Notes: generated from the sequence alone by a model not told the origin. Counted from the stretch's first letter, positions 44,778 through 53,839 are shown. The stretch: 64,000 nucleotides of DNA from JAHBVL01 sp963712055 (GCA_963712055.1 CAVQGN010000003.1:682001-746000); one strand, 5' to 3'. Program-made: numbers and translations.

Positions 44778-46306
44778 CTCGAGTCGACACTCGGAGCGAC
44801 GGCCAGACCTTTGCGGCCCAAGCTGGGGTGTCTCCAACTGGGCAGGTCGACACCATTCGAGCACAGAACTTCCTCAAGGAACGGTTGCTTGGAATCGGGT
44901 ATTCAGGGGATCAGGTCGAGAAGCCAGTCGCAATGCTGCCTGAGCTTCTCGATACGCCGGGAGCGGGCATCATGATGCGGCGGGCTGATTTGGGAACCGA
45001 CGTGCCGCCGCCTGAGGACGACTGGATTGTCGAAGACCCAGTCCGTGGCGATCCGCTCGGGTTGGTTCGGGAGTTCGCGGCCAATGCGATCCGTGGCGCC
45101 GTGCTGGTACCGGGATCAGATGGCGCTGGTAGAGGGGATGCCACACCAGTTCCCGAGATCGAAGAGGCGAACCCACAACTCTTTCTCATCGAGCGCTACA
45201 CCATCAGCTCAACCCTTGGTGATTACGGGATGGGAAGAACCGTGCGGACGTTTACCCTCCTGCCTGGCGAATCAACAACGATCAAACTGAAGACTTGGCA
45301 ATCAACCAAGGAAAGCATCAAGGAATCGTCTAGCATCATCGATTCGCATGAGCAGTCGGCCAAAGATCGCTTTTCGTCCAAGGTTCAGGATGAGACGACC
45401 GACAAGAAAACGAGAGCAAAAACCGAATCGTGGAAGGTCGAAGCCGAGGCGTCAGCATCCTGGGGGTGGGGCTCAGCGAAGGTGAGCGGCAGTGCCGCCG
45501 GAGAATACCAGTCAGGACGGGAGCAGTTCGCGAAACAGACGAGCGAATCGGTGTCTGATCATGCGCTCGAAGCATCATCCAAGCGAGAGCTTTCGGTCAC
45601 CTCGAGTTCCGAAGTCACAACTGAAACTGGGTCGGAAACGTTGATCGAGCGTCAGATCAACAATGTCAATATGCGCCGGGTCATGAACTTCGTCTTCCGC
45701 GAGTTGAACCAGGAGTACATCACCCGTCTACATCTGACCGACATCCAGGTTGCCTACACCAACGGCCTCGAAGGAACGTGGAGACAGGTCCCGATTTCCG
45801 GATTGCGCGGTCTTCTGAGCGAAGTCCTCACACCGGGCAAGATCGACGAGGTTGCGCGAGCCATTCTCAAAGTCGCGGGCGTGGTGTTCAACGCCGCCGA
45901 TGAACCTGTCCGGGTACTCGAGATCGTCGATTATGATCCGGCAGCCGACTCGATCTCAGTGCGCCCTATGCTGCCGGGTCCGATCGAACCACCTACCGAA
46001 ACAACCTTCTATCGCTTCCGCCGGGGTCCGCTCGCTCAAGAGGATGCGGACCATCCTGTTGCAGGCGTGCTTCTGTCCGAACAGCAAATCGTAATGCGGA
46101 CCGACAGTGTTCTCGTCGAGGCGTTGCTGGGGCAATCCGATGCGCTCGACAGTTTCGCAATGGAGATTCAGGAAGCCGCTGCAAAGGAGAAGACTTTGCG
46201 CAACGAACGGGAAGCGTTGCTGCAGGAGACGCTTCGAGCGATCCCTGATCCGGTCGAACGGGCGAAATTAGCGGCGGCACTCTTCAATGCTCCTGACGAG
46301 GATTAG
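44774..46306 (+). CDS. Charged Ser/Lys-rich protein of unknown function
   Basis: A 510-residue protein with no signal peptide and no known domain that I recognise. Residues about 1-165 are mixed and contain ERYTISSTLGDYGMGRTVRTFTLLPGESTTIKLKTW. Residues 170-300 are strikingly rich in Ser, Lys, Glu and Thr (KESIKESSSIIDSHEQSAKD, TKKTRAK-like, ASASWGWGSAKVSGSAAGEY, HALEASSKRELSVTSSSEVTTETGSE), predicted as helix with a GWG turn, which suggests an elongated or coiled structure. Then comes NNVNMRRVMNFVFRELNQEYITRLHLTDIQVAYTNG. The C-terminus (residues 450-505) is a helical Glu-rich end. It starts with TTG, coupled to the 44-residue ORF, and is followed 11 bases later by a HEGLH protein. A structural or toxin-carrier role is pure guess. 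Confidence 0.65.
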   Translation: MTRVDTRSDGQTFAAQAGVSPTGQVDTIRAQNFLKERLLGIGYSGDQVEKPVAMLPELLDTPGAGIMMRRADLGTDVPPPEDDWIVEDPVRGDPLGLVREFAANAIRGAVLVPGSDGAGRGDATPVPEIEEANPQLFLIERYTISSTLGDYGMGRTVRTFTLLPGESTTIKLKTWQSTKESIKESSSIIDSHEQSAKDRFSSKVQDETTDKKTRAKTESWKVEAEASASWGWGSAKVSGSAAGEYQSGREQFAKQTSESVSDHALEASSKRELSVTSSSEVTTETGSETLIERQINNVNMRRVMNFVFRELNQEYITRLHLTDIQVAYTNGLEGTWRQVPISGLRGLLSEVLTPGKIDEVARAILKVAGVVFNAADEPVRVLEIVDYDPAADSISVRPMLPGPIEPPTETTFYRFRRGPLAQEDADHPVAGVLLSEQQIVMRTDSVLVEALLGQSDALDSFAMEIQEAAAKEKTLRNEREALLQETLRAIPDPVERAKLAAALFNAPDED

Positions 46307-46317
46307 GGAAGAGTCCG

Positions 46318-47058
46318 ATGTCTGACCCGATCCGAGAGCATCCAGCGATAGTTTCTGTGAGCGCGGCTGTGGTTGAGGGAGTCGCGAACGCAGTGGCGGC
46401 AACCTCAGGCGCTCTCGGTTTGAGCAGCATGGCCGCTCAGGCTTCAAAGGTAGGGCAGGTGGCGTCTGGCGTAGGCCTCAGCAGCATGCTCGTCCAGGTG
46501 CACGGAAAAACGATGGCCTCCGTGGTGGTCAAGGACTACAACCAGATCACCTGGTATGAACCGCTGCGGGAATTTGGATATGGTGCGTGGACGAACTCCG
46601 CGACCACGATCTATCTTCGTTCACTTCCATCTGGCGTTACGTACAACCGCCACTTCATGACCCTGTACCATGAGGGATTACATATCCTGCAGTTCCGGAA
46701 GCATGGAGGTTATCCGACGTCGTATCAGCAGATGATCGAACATGAAATCGAAGCATATGGTCAAACAGTAAATTGGATTGATGCCACTTCCTCGAAATTT
46801 GGACTATCGCGGGACGATACCAAGGAAGATAGGAAGTATTACGCGCGTGTCGCGAAACAACTCGCTGCCGAGAAAAAGCAGGTGCTCTCAGAGAGCCAGG
46901 ATCCGGCAACCCGGGAAGCGACGTTTCGGACGTTCATGCTCGGTGGTGGTCGCAACAAGATCGGCCTGGCGGATGACGGCAAAACGCCGATTCCCGACAA
47001 GATGCTTCCCGATCATCAGACATTCACACAGCTCTATGGGTATCCACGCGCACCGTAA
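46318..47058 (+). CDS. Putative zinc peptidase-like protein with HEGLH motif
   Basis: A 246-residue protein. The first 65 residues are Ala/Val/Ser-rich with weak repeats (GALGLSSMAAQASKVGQVASGVGLSSMLVQV), perhaps a membrane-active or low-complexity region. LYHEGLHILQFRKHG (His118, Glu119, His122) is an HExxH zinc motif, and QQMIEHEIEAYGQT about 20 residues later offers Glu ligands, as in DUF4157-type peptidase-like domains (HExTHxxQ). AAGAG lies before the ATG. It follows the charged protein gene by 11 bases, so the two are co-transcribed. Activity is not shown; a toxin, a processing protease or a folding partner of the protein upstream are all open. Confidence 0.65.
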   Translation: MSDPIREHPAIVSVSAAVVEGVANAVAATSGALGLSSMAAQASKVGQVASGVGLSSMLVQVHGKTMASVVVKDYNQITWYEPLREFGYGAWTNSATTIYLRSLPSGVTYNRHFMTLYHEGLHILQFRKHGGYPTSYQQMIEHEIEAYGQTVNWIDATSSKFGLSRDDTKEDRKYYARVAKQLAAEKKQVLSESQDPATREATFRTFMLGGGRNKIGLADDGKTPIPDKMLPDHQTFTQLYGYPRAP

Positions 47059-47255
47059 CCTGCCAACTGGACAGCACTGCAAGTACCAGCAATGCGAAAC
47101 CACACGAGTAGCTTGGTTGTGTTGAAGGGCGACGATTGCCATTCGGTCTGACTTCTACCTACCGATTCCGAAACCGATTTCGATAGGACCGGCCGATTCT
47201 CAGCGCAAAGTGCCTGCTAGTCGAATCAGCCTTTTCGGCCCACTGGAGGCACAGG

Positions 47256-47498
47256 ATGACCGCTCCGATTTACCAACGGTTCGACTATCAGGTCGTCATC
47301 ATCGAACATCAATGTTCGCAGGCTGTTCTCAACAGGTACGGCGCAGATGGGTGGGAACTCGTGGACTTCGAAATCGAGCGTCGGTCGCCAGTGCCCGGAG
47401 TGGCCGTTGAATATCTGTGCGTTTTCAAACGTCCTGTGCCGATAGGGGCAGTACCAGATAACGGCCGATCGCCGTTCACGAGGGTGAGCGGTCCTTGA
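47256..47498 (+). CDS. DUF4177 small protein
   Basis: An 80-residue protein. YQRFDYQVVIIEHQCSQAVLNRYGADGWELVDFE matches DUF4177, a small family with the L-N-x-x-G-x-x-G-W-E-L-V core, and CVFKRP is the following strand. GGAGG lies eight bases before the ATG. Function unknown. It is separated by about 200 bases from the HEGLH gene, and it may or may not belong to that unit. Confidence 0.75.
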   Translation: MTAPIYQRFDYQVVIIEHQCSQAVLNRYGADGWELVDFEIERRSPVPGVAVEYLCVFKRPVPIGAVPDNGRSPFTRVSGP

Positions 47499-47655
47499 GC
47501 GGTGGCAAACATGCCCCGGGCGCCGGTAGTCGCTGCACCTGGCGGCACCCGCAATTGACAGGCTGCAATCCACCCGTTATGCGGGGAGCCGTCTTGGGGC
47601 TATCACCAGGGGTTTCTCGCTCGTCTTGCAACGGCCCCTTGATATGCAATCCGGT

Positions 47656-49338
47656 TCAGAACGGACGCTCGGATGGCGCTGGTAAATCCCCAATCACAAT
47701 GACATGATGCTGGGCTCTGGTCAACGCGACATGGATCATGGCATCGGGTTCGCCCTGATAGATACGATCGAGTTCGACCAGGATGACAACCGACGATTCC
47801 AGTCCCTTGAACGCCGGGATCGAATCGATCTTGAGGACATTCGGACCTGATCCTTTCCAGCGGAGGGTGATATTGCCCAAACTGGCGCCGTCAGAAAAAT
47901 GGGAGGACCGCTGACTCCGAGGGGAGAGCACCACGATCTCCTCGAGATCGATCTGCTGGGTGTTGATGAGGTCAAACACCACTTTCCGCAGTGCAGCAAC
48001 GGCCTTTTCCGGTGGAGCCGGAATGACCTCGATCTCTCTGCCCTGCGGTCCAAGGCAATCACCGCTACCTCCGTCATGGACATACGTCGCCGCCTGGTAA
48101 TGAATCGCGCGGGTATTGCGACAGTTCCAGTTCAGGGTGAAATGTGGCGGCGGAATCGGAAAATCGCGGCCACGGTCCGCATAGATCCGTTGGTGATCGT
48201 CGTAGAAAATCGTCATCATTCCTCTAGACGGATCATCGAACAATCCTTCCAGCGTCAGCCACCAGAGATCGGCGAAATCCTGACCTTCATCGACGATGAT
48301 CGCATCGAAGCGATCCTCCACCTTGTCGAGCGATTCGAGCAAGAGATTCGGTAGATCTTCGGCGTAATAGCAGTTGGCCACCTCCGGGTTAGAGAGTTGC
48401 GCAGCCGTCGGCAGTTTCGCGCCAGCCTGACGAACGAGATACTGAGCGAGATTGTGATAGTTGTCGACAAAGAGACGTTCCTGGTCTTCGATATCGAGAC
48501 GGTCTGCCAGCCAGTCGCGGGCCCAGTCAGCGAGAGCGGTGTTGAAACACGTGTAGAGCACCCGCAGTCCCTGGCTGGCCAGTCGGCGTGTTTGCTCGAC
48601 GGCCAGCAGCGACTTTCCTGATCCGGCGACACCCTTGATGGCCATTCGCTGGAACTGCTGCAACATCCCGAACGCCCGGATTTGCTCGTCGGTGAGGCGA
48701 TAGAACTGCTCATCTTCAGCGGCAAACTGTCCCCGCAGACCCGGTTTGGTAATCGTCACCACCGGACTGAGCAGGTCAATGGCGCGGGCAATGATTTCCT
48801 TACCGACGCTGGCTGAGGACGGTGGATTCCATGCCCGCCGGATCCCTGCTTCCGGGTTCGCGAGATCGGCACTATCGATGATCATCTCGCGCGGAGCATT
48901 TGGACCGAACATATCCCCCTGGACCAGAATGTCCGGAAAGACCACCGCGCGGTTGAGAACGAGATTGTCGTTCGCGGTCGACGGCGATTTGTCGAGTTTC
49001 TGCTTGAGCGCTCTCATGCTTCGTTCGGCTTGCAAGAACGGGTCTTTGATTTCGTGACGGACGTTCTGACCGTCGGTCGAGAACCAGCGGTTACCATCCC
49101 GATCTCTTTCGATCCGGCCGCCTTTGACCTCGATCACGAGACCGCCGAACTCAGGATGGAAGAGGACAAAGTCGGCTTCGCCGTCGTGGTTCTGGCCGGG
49201 AGCACGAGTCAGCCATTTCACCGAATGAAGCACTGAGAAATCGTTCGACAGGCCAGAGCGAAAGCGTTCGAACAAACCAAGCTCGGCATAACTGCTGTCG
49301 GACCATTCGAATGGTTCGGAAGGGTACATGCGAGCCAT
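47656..49338 (-). CDS. NERD-domain superfamily I DNA helicase
   Basis: A 560-residue protein with an N-terminal nuclease-related (NERD) domain: HDGEADFVLFHPEFGGLVIEVKGG has the acidic and ExK residues of the restriction-endonuclease-like fold. It is followed by a UvrD-type helicase: Walker A GVAGSGKSLLAVEQTRRLASQGLRVLY, Walker B AIIVDEGQDFADLWW, motif around NWNCRNTRAIHYQAA, and a C-terminal PAFKGLESSVVILVELDR with VALTRAQHHVIVIGD. Such NERD-UvrD proteins are thought to act on DNA ends in repair or defence. The ATG at 49338 has AGAGGTG seven bases before it. It is divergent from the DinB gene. Confidence 0.88.
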   Translation of the reverse strand: MARMYPSEPFEWSDSSYAELGLFERFRSGLSNDFSVLHSVKWLTRAPGQNHDGEADFVLFHPEFGGLVIEVKGGRIERDRDGNRWFSTDGQNVRHEIKDPFLQAERSMRALKQKLDKSPSTANDNLVLNRAVVFPDILVQGDMFGPNAPREMIIDSADLANPEAGIRRAWNPPSSASVGKEIIARAIDLLSPVVTITKPGLRGQFAAEDEQFYRLTDEQIRAFGMLQQFQRMAIKGVAGSGKSLLAVEQTRRLASQGLRVLYTCFNTALADWARDWLADRLDIEDQERLFVDNYHNLAQYLVRQAGAKLPTAAQLSNPEVANCYYAEDLPNLLLESLDKVEDRFDAIIVDEGQDFADLWWLTLEGLFDDPSRGMMTIFYDDHQRIYADRGRDFPIPPPHFTLNWNCRNTRAIHYQAATYVHDGGSGDCLGPQGREIEVIPAPPEKAVAALRKVVFDLINTQQIDLEEIVVLSPRSQRSSHFSDGASLGNITLRWKGSGPNVLKIDSIPAFKGLESSVVILVELDRIYQGEPDAMIHVALTRAQHHVIVIGDLPAPSERPF

Positions 49339-49450
49339 GAGTGTCACCTCTTGAACTGATTTTCGCTTCTACCAGTATCAGGGAGCATGGGTGTATTGTC
49401 TCGGCGGCGTGGATACTTTTCACCCGATTTCACCAGGAAAGGATGGAGGG

Positions 49451-49954
49451 ATGGACGACCCAACATTGATGAATTTCTCGACGTCGGAAATGGCGAATCC
49501 TTTTCGCCAGGGACTGACGAGCATCCTGCGAGAACTTTTCGAAGAGGTCAACGGCTACGCGCTCGACCGGGGAACCTCGTTTTTCGAAACCCTCGCCACC
49601 GTTTCCGCTGCGGAGGCTTCCAAACCAGTTGCACCTGGCATAGCGACGATTGCAGCGCAGGTCAACCACACCCGCTTCTACATCGACTCTCTTCTCGAGT
49701 TCCTGCGATCGGGCCCACCAGCGGAACAGGTCGACTGGGCCGGCTCGTGGCAGATCGAAGCGGTGAGCGAAGCGGAATGGGAGGAACTCATCACCGGACT
49801 TCGCCGAGCATATGAGGAACTCCTGATCGTCGCGACAAATTTCGATAGCTGGGATCCACAGAGCATCGGCGGCGCGTTCGCGCTCGTGGCTCATTCGGCC
49901 TACCACCTAGGCGAAGTTCGCCAGGGTCTCGGGGTGCTGCGTTCGGTGCACTGA
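49451..49954 (+). CDS. DinB-like protein, complete copy
   Basis: A 167-residue helical protein of the DinB/YfiT type: conserved His in the second helix (QVNHTRFYIDSLLEFL) and a late AHSAYHLGEVRQGL with two His. These positions fit the metal-binding triad of the superfamily. The ATG at 49451 (MDDPTLMNFS) follows AGGAAAGG by eight bases. It is the upstream gene of a 1.5-kb tandem duplication; the downstream copy (50961-51445) lost its start. It was presumably co-transcribed with the aminotransferase that follows. Confidence 0.72.
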   Translation: MDDPTLMNFSTSEMANPFRQGLTSILRELFEEVNGYALDRGTSFFETLATVSAAEASKPVAPGIATIAAQVNHTRFYIDSLLEFLRSGPPAEQVDWAGSWQIEAVSEAEWEELITGLRRAYEELLIVATNFDSWDPQSIGGAFALVAHSAYHLGEVRQGLGVLRSVH

Positions 49955-50058
49955 AGTTTCTCCCTCGTTCAAATCACGGCGAATCGTGCACAATGCTCAT
50001 ACACAGGAATGCGGTGAGGCAGGTTGATGTCCTCCAAACGCGAACAGGAGTGCAATTC

Positions 50059-50952
50059 GTGGCAACAGCAGTAGTCAACACGTTAACGCCGGAGTATCTT
50101 CGGCATGTTTCTGGTCGGAAATGGTCGGATTTTCCCGATTGCATCGGCGCCTGGGTAGCGGAAATGGATTTCGGCACATCGCCGGAAGTCAAACAGGCGC
50201 TTCGCGAGATGGTCGAGAGCGGCTTTTTTGGCTATACCCCGCAGGCCGATATCGACCGCCTGAAAAGCAGCGTGGCCGCATGGTATGCGGACACAACCGG
50301 CTGGGACGTACCGGTCGAGCGGATCCGCCCCTTGCCAGACGTTATCCAGGGACTGGTCGGGACGTTACGGCATTTCACCCCGGAAGGGTCGCACTGCATT
50401 GTTCCTGTTCCGGCTTATATGCCGTTCCTGAGTGTGCCGCAGTTGTGCGAGCGGGAGCTGGTCACGGTCGAGATGAGGATCGTCAACGGCCGCTGGGAGC
50501 TCGATCTCGACGCGATCGACGCGACGTTCGCCAAAGCGCCGAAAGGGTCGGCGCTGATTCTCTGCAATCCCTGCAATCCACTGGGTCGGGTCTACAAGCG
50601 ACAGGAACTCGAGGATCTGGCCACGGTCGTCGCCAAGCACGGAGGCCGGGTCTTTTCCGACGAGATCCATGCACCGATTGTCTATGCTGGCGGCCAGCAT
50701 ATTCCCTACGCGTCAGTGTCAGATATCGCTGCCAACCATGCAACCACGACGGTGTCAGGATCGAAAGCCTGGAACCTTCCCGGACTCAAGTGCGCCCAAA
50801 TGATCTTTTCCAACGATGCCGATCTCGAACACTGGAAAAAGGTCGAGATGCTCGACGAGCATGGCGCATCGTCGATCGGGATCGTGCAAATGCGGTCGCC
50901 TTTTCGGATGGAGTGGCTGAGAGTGCTGATATTGACGGAGAAACTTAAATAG
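50059..50952 (+). pseudogene. Truncated copy of the PatB/MalY-type aminotransferase
   Basis: This copy matches the gene at 51550 from its GTG start through SGSKAWNLPGLKCAQ, the PLP-lysine motif, and on to HGASSIGIV, with only Lys/Glu and Glu/Gly changes noticed. After about 50885 the sequence loses several single bases and the frame ends in RMEWLRVLILTEKLK. The last 120 residues are absent, including part of the small domain. The clustered indels near the junction look like poor consensus as much as decay. Confidence 0.75.
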
Positions 50953-50960
50953 AGAACCAA

Positions 50961-51445
50961 ATTGATGAATTCTCGACGTCGGAAATAGCGAATCTTTTCG
51001 CAGGGATGACGAGTATCTGCGGGAACTTTTCGAAGAGGTCAACGGCTACGCGCTCGACCGGGGAACCTCGTTTTTCGAAACCCTCGCCACCGTTTCCGCT
51101 GCGGAGGCTTCCAAACCAGTTGCACCTGGCATAGCGACGATTGCAGCGCAGGTCAACCACACCCGCTTCTACATCGACTCTCTTCTCGAGTTCCTGCGAT
51201 CGGGCCCACCAGCGGAACAGGTCGACTGGGCCGGCTCGTGGCAGATCGAAGCGGTGAGCGAAGCGGAATGGGAGGAACTCATCACCGGACTTCGCCGAGC
51301 ATATGAGGAACTCCTGATCGTCGCGACAAATTTCGATAGCTGGGATCCACAGAGCATCGGCGGCGCGTTCGCGCTCGTGGCTCATTCGGCCTACCACCTA
51401 GGCGAAGTTCGCCAGGGTCTCGGGGTGCTGCGTTCGGTGCACTGA
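50961..51445 (+). pseudogene. Second copy of the DinB-like gene, start region damaged
   Basis: From about 51025 on, this region is identical to the first DinB-like copy with an offset of 1491 bases. Between 50961 and 51025 it has about five single-base losses and three transitions relative to copy 1, so the frame and the start codon are lost. The stop is the same as in copy 1. It lies directly after the damaged end of the first aminotransferase copy. Confidence 0.75.
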
Positions 51446-51549
51446 AGTTTCTCCCTCGTTCAAATCACGGCGAATCGTGCACAATGCTCATACACAGGAA
51501 TGCGGTGAGGCAGGTTGATGTCCTCCAAACGCGAACAGGAGTGCAATTC

Positions 51550-52722
51550 GTGGCAACAGCAGTAGTCAACACGTTGACGCCGGAGTATCTTCGGCATGTT
51601 TCTGGTCGGAAATGGTCGGATTTTCCCGATTGCATCGGCGCCTGGGTAGCGGAAATGGATTTCGGCACATCGCCGGAAGTCAAACAGGCGCTTCGCGAGA
51701 TGGTCGAGAGCGGCTTTTTTGGCTATACCCCGCAGGCCGATATCGACCGCCTGAAAAGCAGCGTGGCCGCATGGTATGCGGACACAACCGGCTGGGACGT
51801 ACCGGTCGAGCGGATCCGCCCCTTGCCAGACGTTATCCAGGGACTGGTCGGGACGCTACGGCATTTCACCCCGGAAGGGTCGCACTGCATTGTTCCTGTT
51901 CCGGCTTATATGCCGTTCCTGAGTGTGCCGCAGTTGTGCGAGCGGGAGCTGGTCACGGTCGAGATGAGGATCGTCAACGGCCGCTGGGAGCTCGATCTCG
52001 ACGCGATCGACGCGACGTTCGCCAAAGCGCCGAAAGGGTCGGCGCTGATTCTCTGCAATCCCTGCAATCCACTGGGTCGGGTCTACGAGCGACAGGAACT
52101 CGAGGATCTGGCCACGGTCGTCGCCAAGCACGGAGGCCGGGTCTTTTCCGACGAGATCCATGCACCGATTGTCTATGCTGGCGGCCAGCATATTCCCTAC
52201 GCGTCAGTGTCAGATATCGCTGCCAACCATGCAACCACGACGGTGTCAGGATCGAAAGCCTGGAACCTTCCCGGACTCAAGTGCGCCCAAATGATCTTTT
52301 CCAACGATGCCGATCTCGAACACTGGAAAAAGGTCGGGATGCTCGACGAGCATGGCGCATCGTCGATCGGGATCGTCGCAAATGCGGTCGCCTTTTCTGA
52401 ATCGCGTGGTTGGCTGAACGAGGTGCTGACCTATCTCGACGGCAGCCGAAAACTCCTCGGAGAACTCCTCGCAGAGCATCTCCCGAAGGCGGGCTATATC
52501 GAGCCAGAAGGAACCTATCTCGCCTGGATTGATCTGACAGCCTATGAGCTTCCGGATGATCTGGGGGTCTTTTTCCGCGACGAAGCCAAAGTCGCGGTGA
52601 CCAACGGCACCGCCTGCGGCGAGTGCGGAACGGGTTCGATTCGGTTCAATATGGCCATGTCGCATCAACTCCTGCAGCAATCCATCGAGCAGATGGCGAG
52701 AGCGGTCAACGCGAGCGCCTGA
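51550..52722 (+). CDS. PatB/MalY-type PLP aminotransferase (C-S lyase family)
   Basis: A 390-residue fold type I PLP enzyme: AWVAEMDFGTSPEVKQALREMVESGFFGYTP at the start, the pocket LCNPCNPLGRVY and FSDEIHAPIVYAGGQHIPYAS, and SGSKAWNLPGLK with the Schiff-base lysine. GSIRFNMAM near the end has the arginine for the substrate carboxylate. The PatB/MalY group cleaves C-S bonds in cystathionine or cysteine conjugates. I start at the GTG at 51550, with AGGAG nine bases before it; an ATG at 51484 has none. It is the intact copy of the duplication and follows the damaged DinB gene. Confidence 0.88.
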   Translation: MATAVVNTLTPEYLRHVSGRKWSDFPDCIGAWVAEMDFGTSPEVKQALREMVESGFFGYTPQADIDRLKSSVAAWYADTTGWDVPVERIRPLPDVIQGLVGTLRHFTPEGSHCIVPVPAYMPFLSVPQLCERELVTVEMRIVNGRWELDLDAIDATFAKAPKGSALILCNPCNPLGRVYERQELEDLATVVAKHGGRVFSDEIHAPIVYAGGQHIPYASVSDIAANHATTTVSGSKAWNLPGLKCAQMIFSNDADLEHWKKVGMLDEHGASSIGIVANAVAFSESRGWLNEVLTYLDGSRKLLGELLAEHLPKAGYIEPEGTYLAWIDLTAYELPDDLGVFFRDEAKVAVTNGTACGECGTGSIRFNMAMSHQLLQQSIEQMARAVNASA

Positions 52723-52749
52723 TCCTGGCGAAACGTCGATTCATCACCA

Positions 52750-52784
52750 GAACCCCGTTTTCGGAACAACTGAGAACGGGGTTC
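52750..52784 (+). terminator. Hairpin after the aminotransferase gene
   Basis: GAACCCCGTT and AACGGGGTTC form a perfect ten-pair stem with a 15-base loop, 28 bases after the stop. There is no T-run, so a terminator role is weak. Confidence 0.4.
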
Positions 52785-52948
52785 GTGCTGTCTGGATAGA
52801 GGTGAGAAACCTCGGCGCTGAAGCAGGAGGGATGATTCAGGGTCTGGCCTGGGGCACGCTGCCCAAAAGAAGGAAGGGGTGGAACTGGTGTTCTCGCTAG
52901 CAGACAGCATGACCAGCAGGATGATGATAATTGCGACGCCAAGCGTTG

Positions 52949-53056
52949 CCCGGGATCAATGCCCAGGCTCACAGACCAAAGACCTTCGGTCTGCTCACGC
53001 TGACACCTCAGCCCGCAGGGGTTCGAAATGTCAGCGTCGGGGTTCAGCCCGATGCG
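52949..53056. repeat. REP-like unit 1
   Basis: This unit of about 108 bases starts CCCGGGATCAATGCCCAGG, continues with CAGACCAAAGACCTTCGGTCTG (a short hairpin with a TTCG-like loop) and ends with GTCAGCGTCGGGGTTCAGCCCGATGCG. ACGCTGAC and GTCAGCGT within it form a larger stem. It recurs three more times around the transposase gene. Confidence 0.8.
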
Positions 53057-53082
53057 CTGGAACCCTCGGTAGCAGCAACCGC

Positions 53083-53190
53083 CCGGGGATCAATGCCCAG
53101 GCTCACAGACCAAAGACCGCCGGTCTGCTCACGCTGACACATCAGCCCGCAGGGGTTCAAAATGTCAGCATCGGGGTTCAGCCCGATGCG
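53083..53190. repeat. REP-like unit 2
   Basis: Same layout as unit 1, with GCCGG in place of TTCGG in the small hairpin loop and GCTGACA/TGTCAGC as the larger stem. Units 1 and 2 are separated by about 27 bases (AACCCTCGGTAGCAGCAA). Confidence 0.8.
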
Positions 53191-53215
53191 CAAACATCGC
53201 AAATAGCAAAAACCG

Positions 53216-53322
53216 CCCGGGCATAAATGCCCAGGCTCACAGACCAAAGACCTTCGGTCTGCTCACGGTGACACCTCAGCACGCAGGGGTTCGGACGGTC
53301 AGCGTCGGGGTTCAGCCCGATG
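53216..53322. repeat. REP-like unit 3
   Basis: Third unit, with CATAAATGCCCAGG in the first block. It ends 90 bases before the transposase start. The spacer before it (CAAACATCGCAAATAGCAA) recurs at 53887 after the transposase gene. Confidence 0.75.
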
Positions 53323-53411
53323 GACCAAAATCCTTCCCTCCAACACCTTGATTCAGCGTGCTCCGCAAACTATCCTGCGCGTACTGATGGAGCGAGATAT
53401 GGAGTGAAGTC

Positions 53412-53837
53412 GTGACCTATTGGCGGCTCTTCTACCACGTGGTTTGGGGTACCAGGGATCGGCTGCCAACCATCGATGACCGACGAGAACCAATACTTCG
53501 CCGCTTGCTGACAGGAGCGGCGCGCGAGGAGGATTCCCTGATTCATGCGATCGGCATCATGCCCGATCACGTGCATGTCGTATTGTCGATACCCCCGAAA
53601 GCACCGGTCTCCCGGGTCGTCGCCAAACTCAAGGGATCATCCAGTCACTATCTCGCCAAACACAAGTTGGCCGCTCCCCACGCAGGCTGGACCGGTTGGC
53701 AGTCAGAGTACGGAATCCTCTCCTTTGCCGAAAGAGACCTCGACAGCGTGGTGCGATATGTCACCCATCAGCGGGAAAGGCACGCCAACAACCAGATCAA
53801 TCAAGCCCTGGAACAGATGATTGCAAGATATGAGTAG
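53412..53837 (+). mobile_element. IS200/IS605-like Y1 transposase of the REP-associated (RAYT) type
   Basis: A 141-residue transposase. The HUH motif is PDHVHVVLSIP, with the metal-binding His pair, and the catalytic Tyr is likely in WQSEYGILSFAERD. WRLFYHVVWGTRDRLP at the start is typical of this family, which cuts single-stranded hairpin ends. The GTG at 53412 has GGAG seven bases before it. It is flanked on both sides by the 108-base repeat units, the pattern of a RAYT with its REP elements. Because no inverted-repeat-bounded copy is evident, it is likely to be domesticated or REP-mobilising. Confidence 0.85.
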
Positions 53838-53839
53838 TC

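Larger units (their letters stand above)
49465..52440. repeat. Tandem direct duplication of about 1.49 kb
   Basis: Copy 1 is 49465-50945 and copy 2 is 50961-52440. The central 1.3 kb of both copies differs at only about four sites, all transitions (for example at 50082, 50355 and 50596 in copy 1). The edges facing the junction (50885-51025) carry about ten single-base losses. One unit is the DinB-like gene plus the aminotransferase start. Confidence 0.85.

Noticed and set aside
52949..53322. Possible CRISPR or integron array
   Set aside because: The spacing is irregular (about 27 bases), the units are 108 bases with internal stems and the spacers are partly the same. A REP-type array around a RAYT gene explains it.
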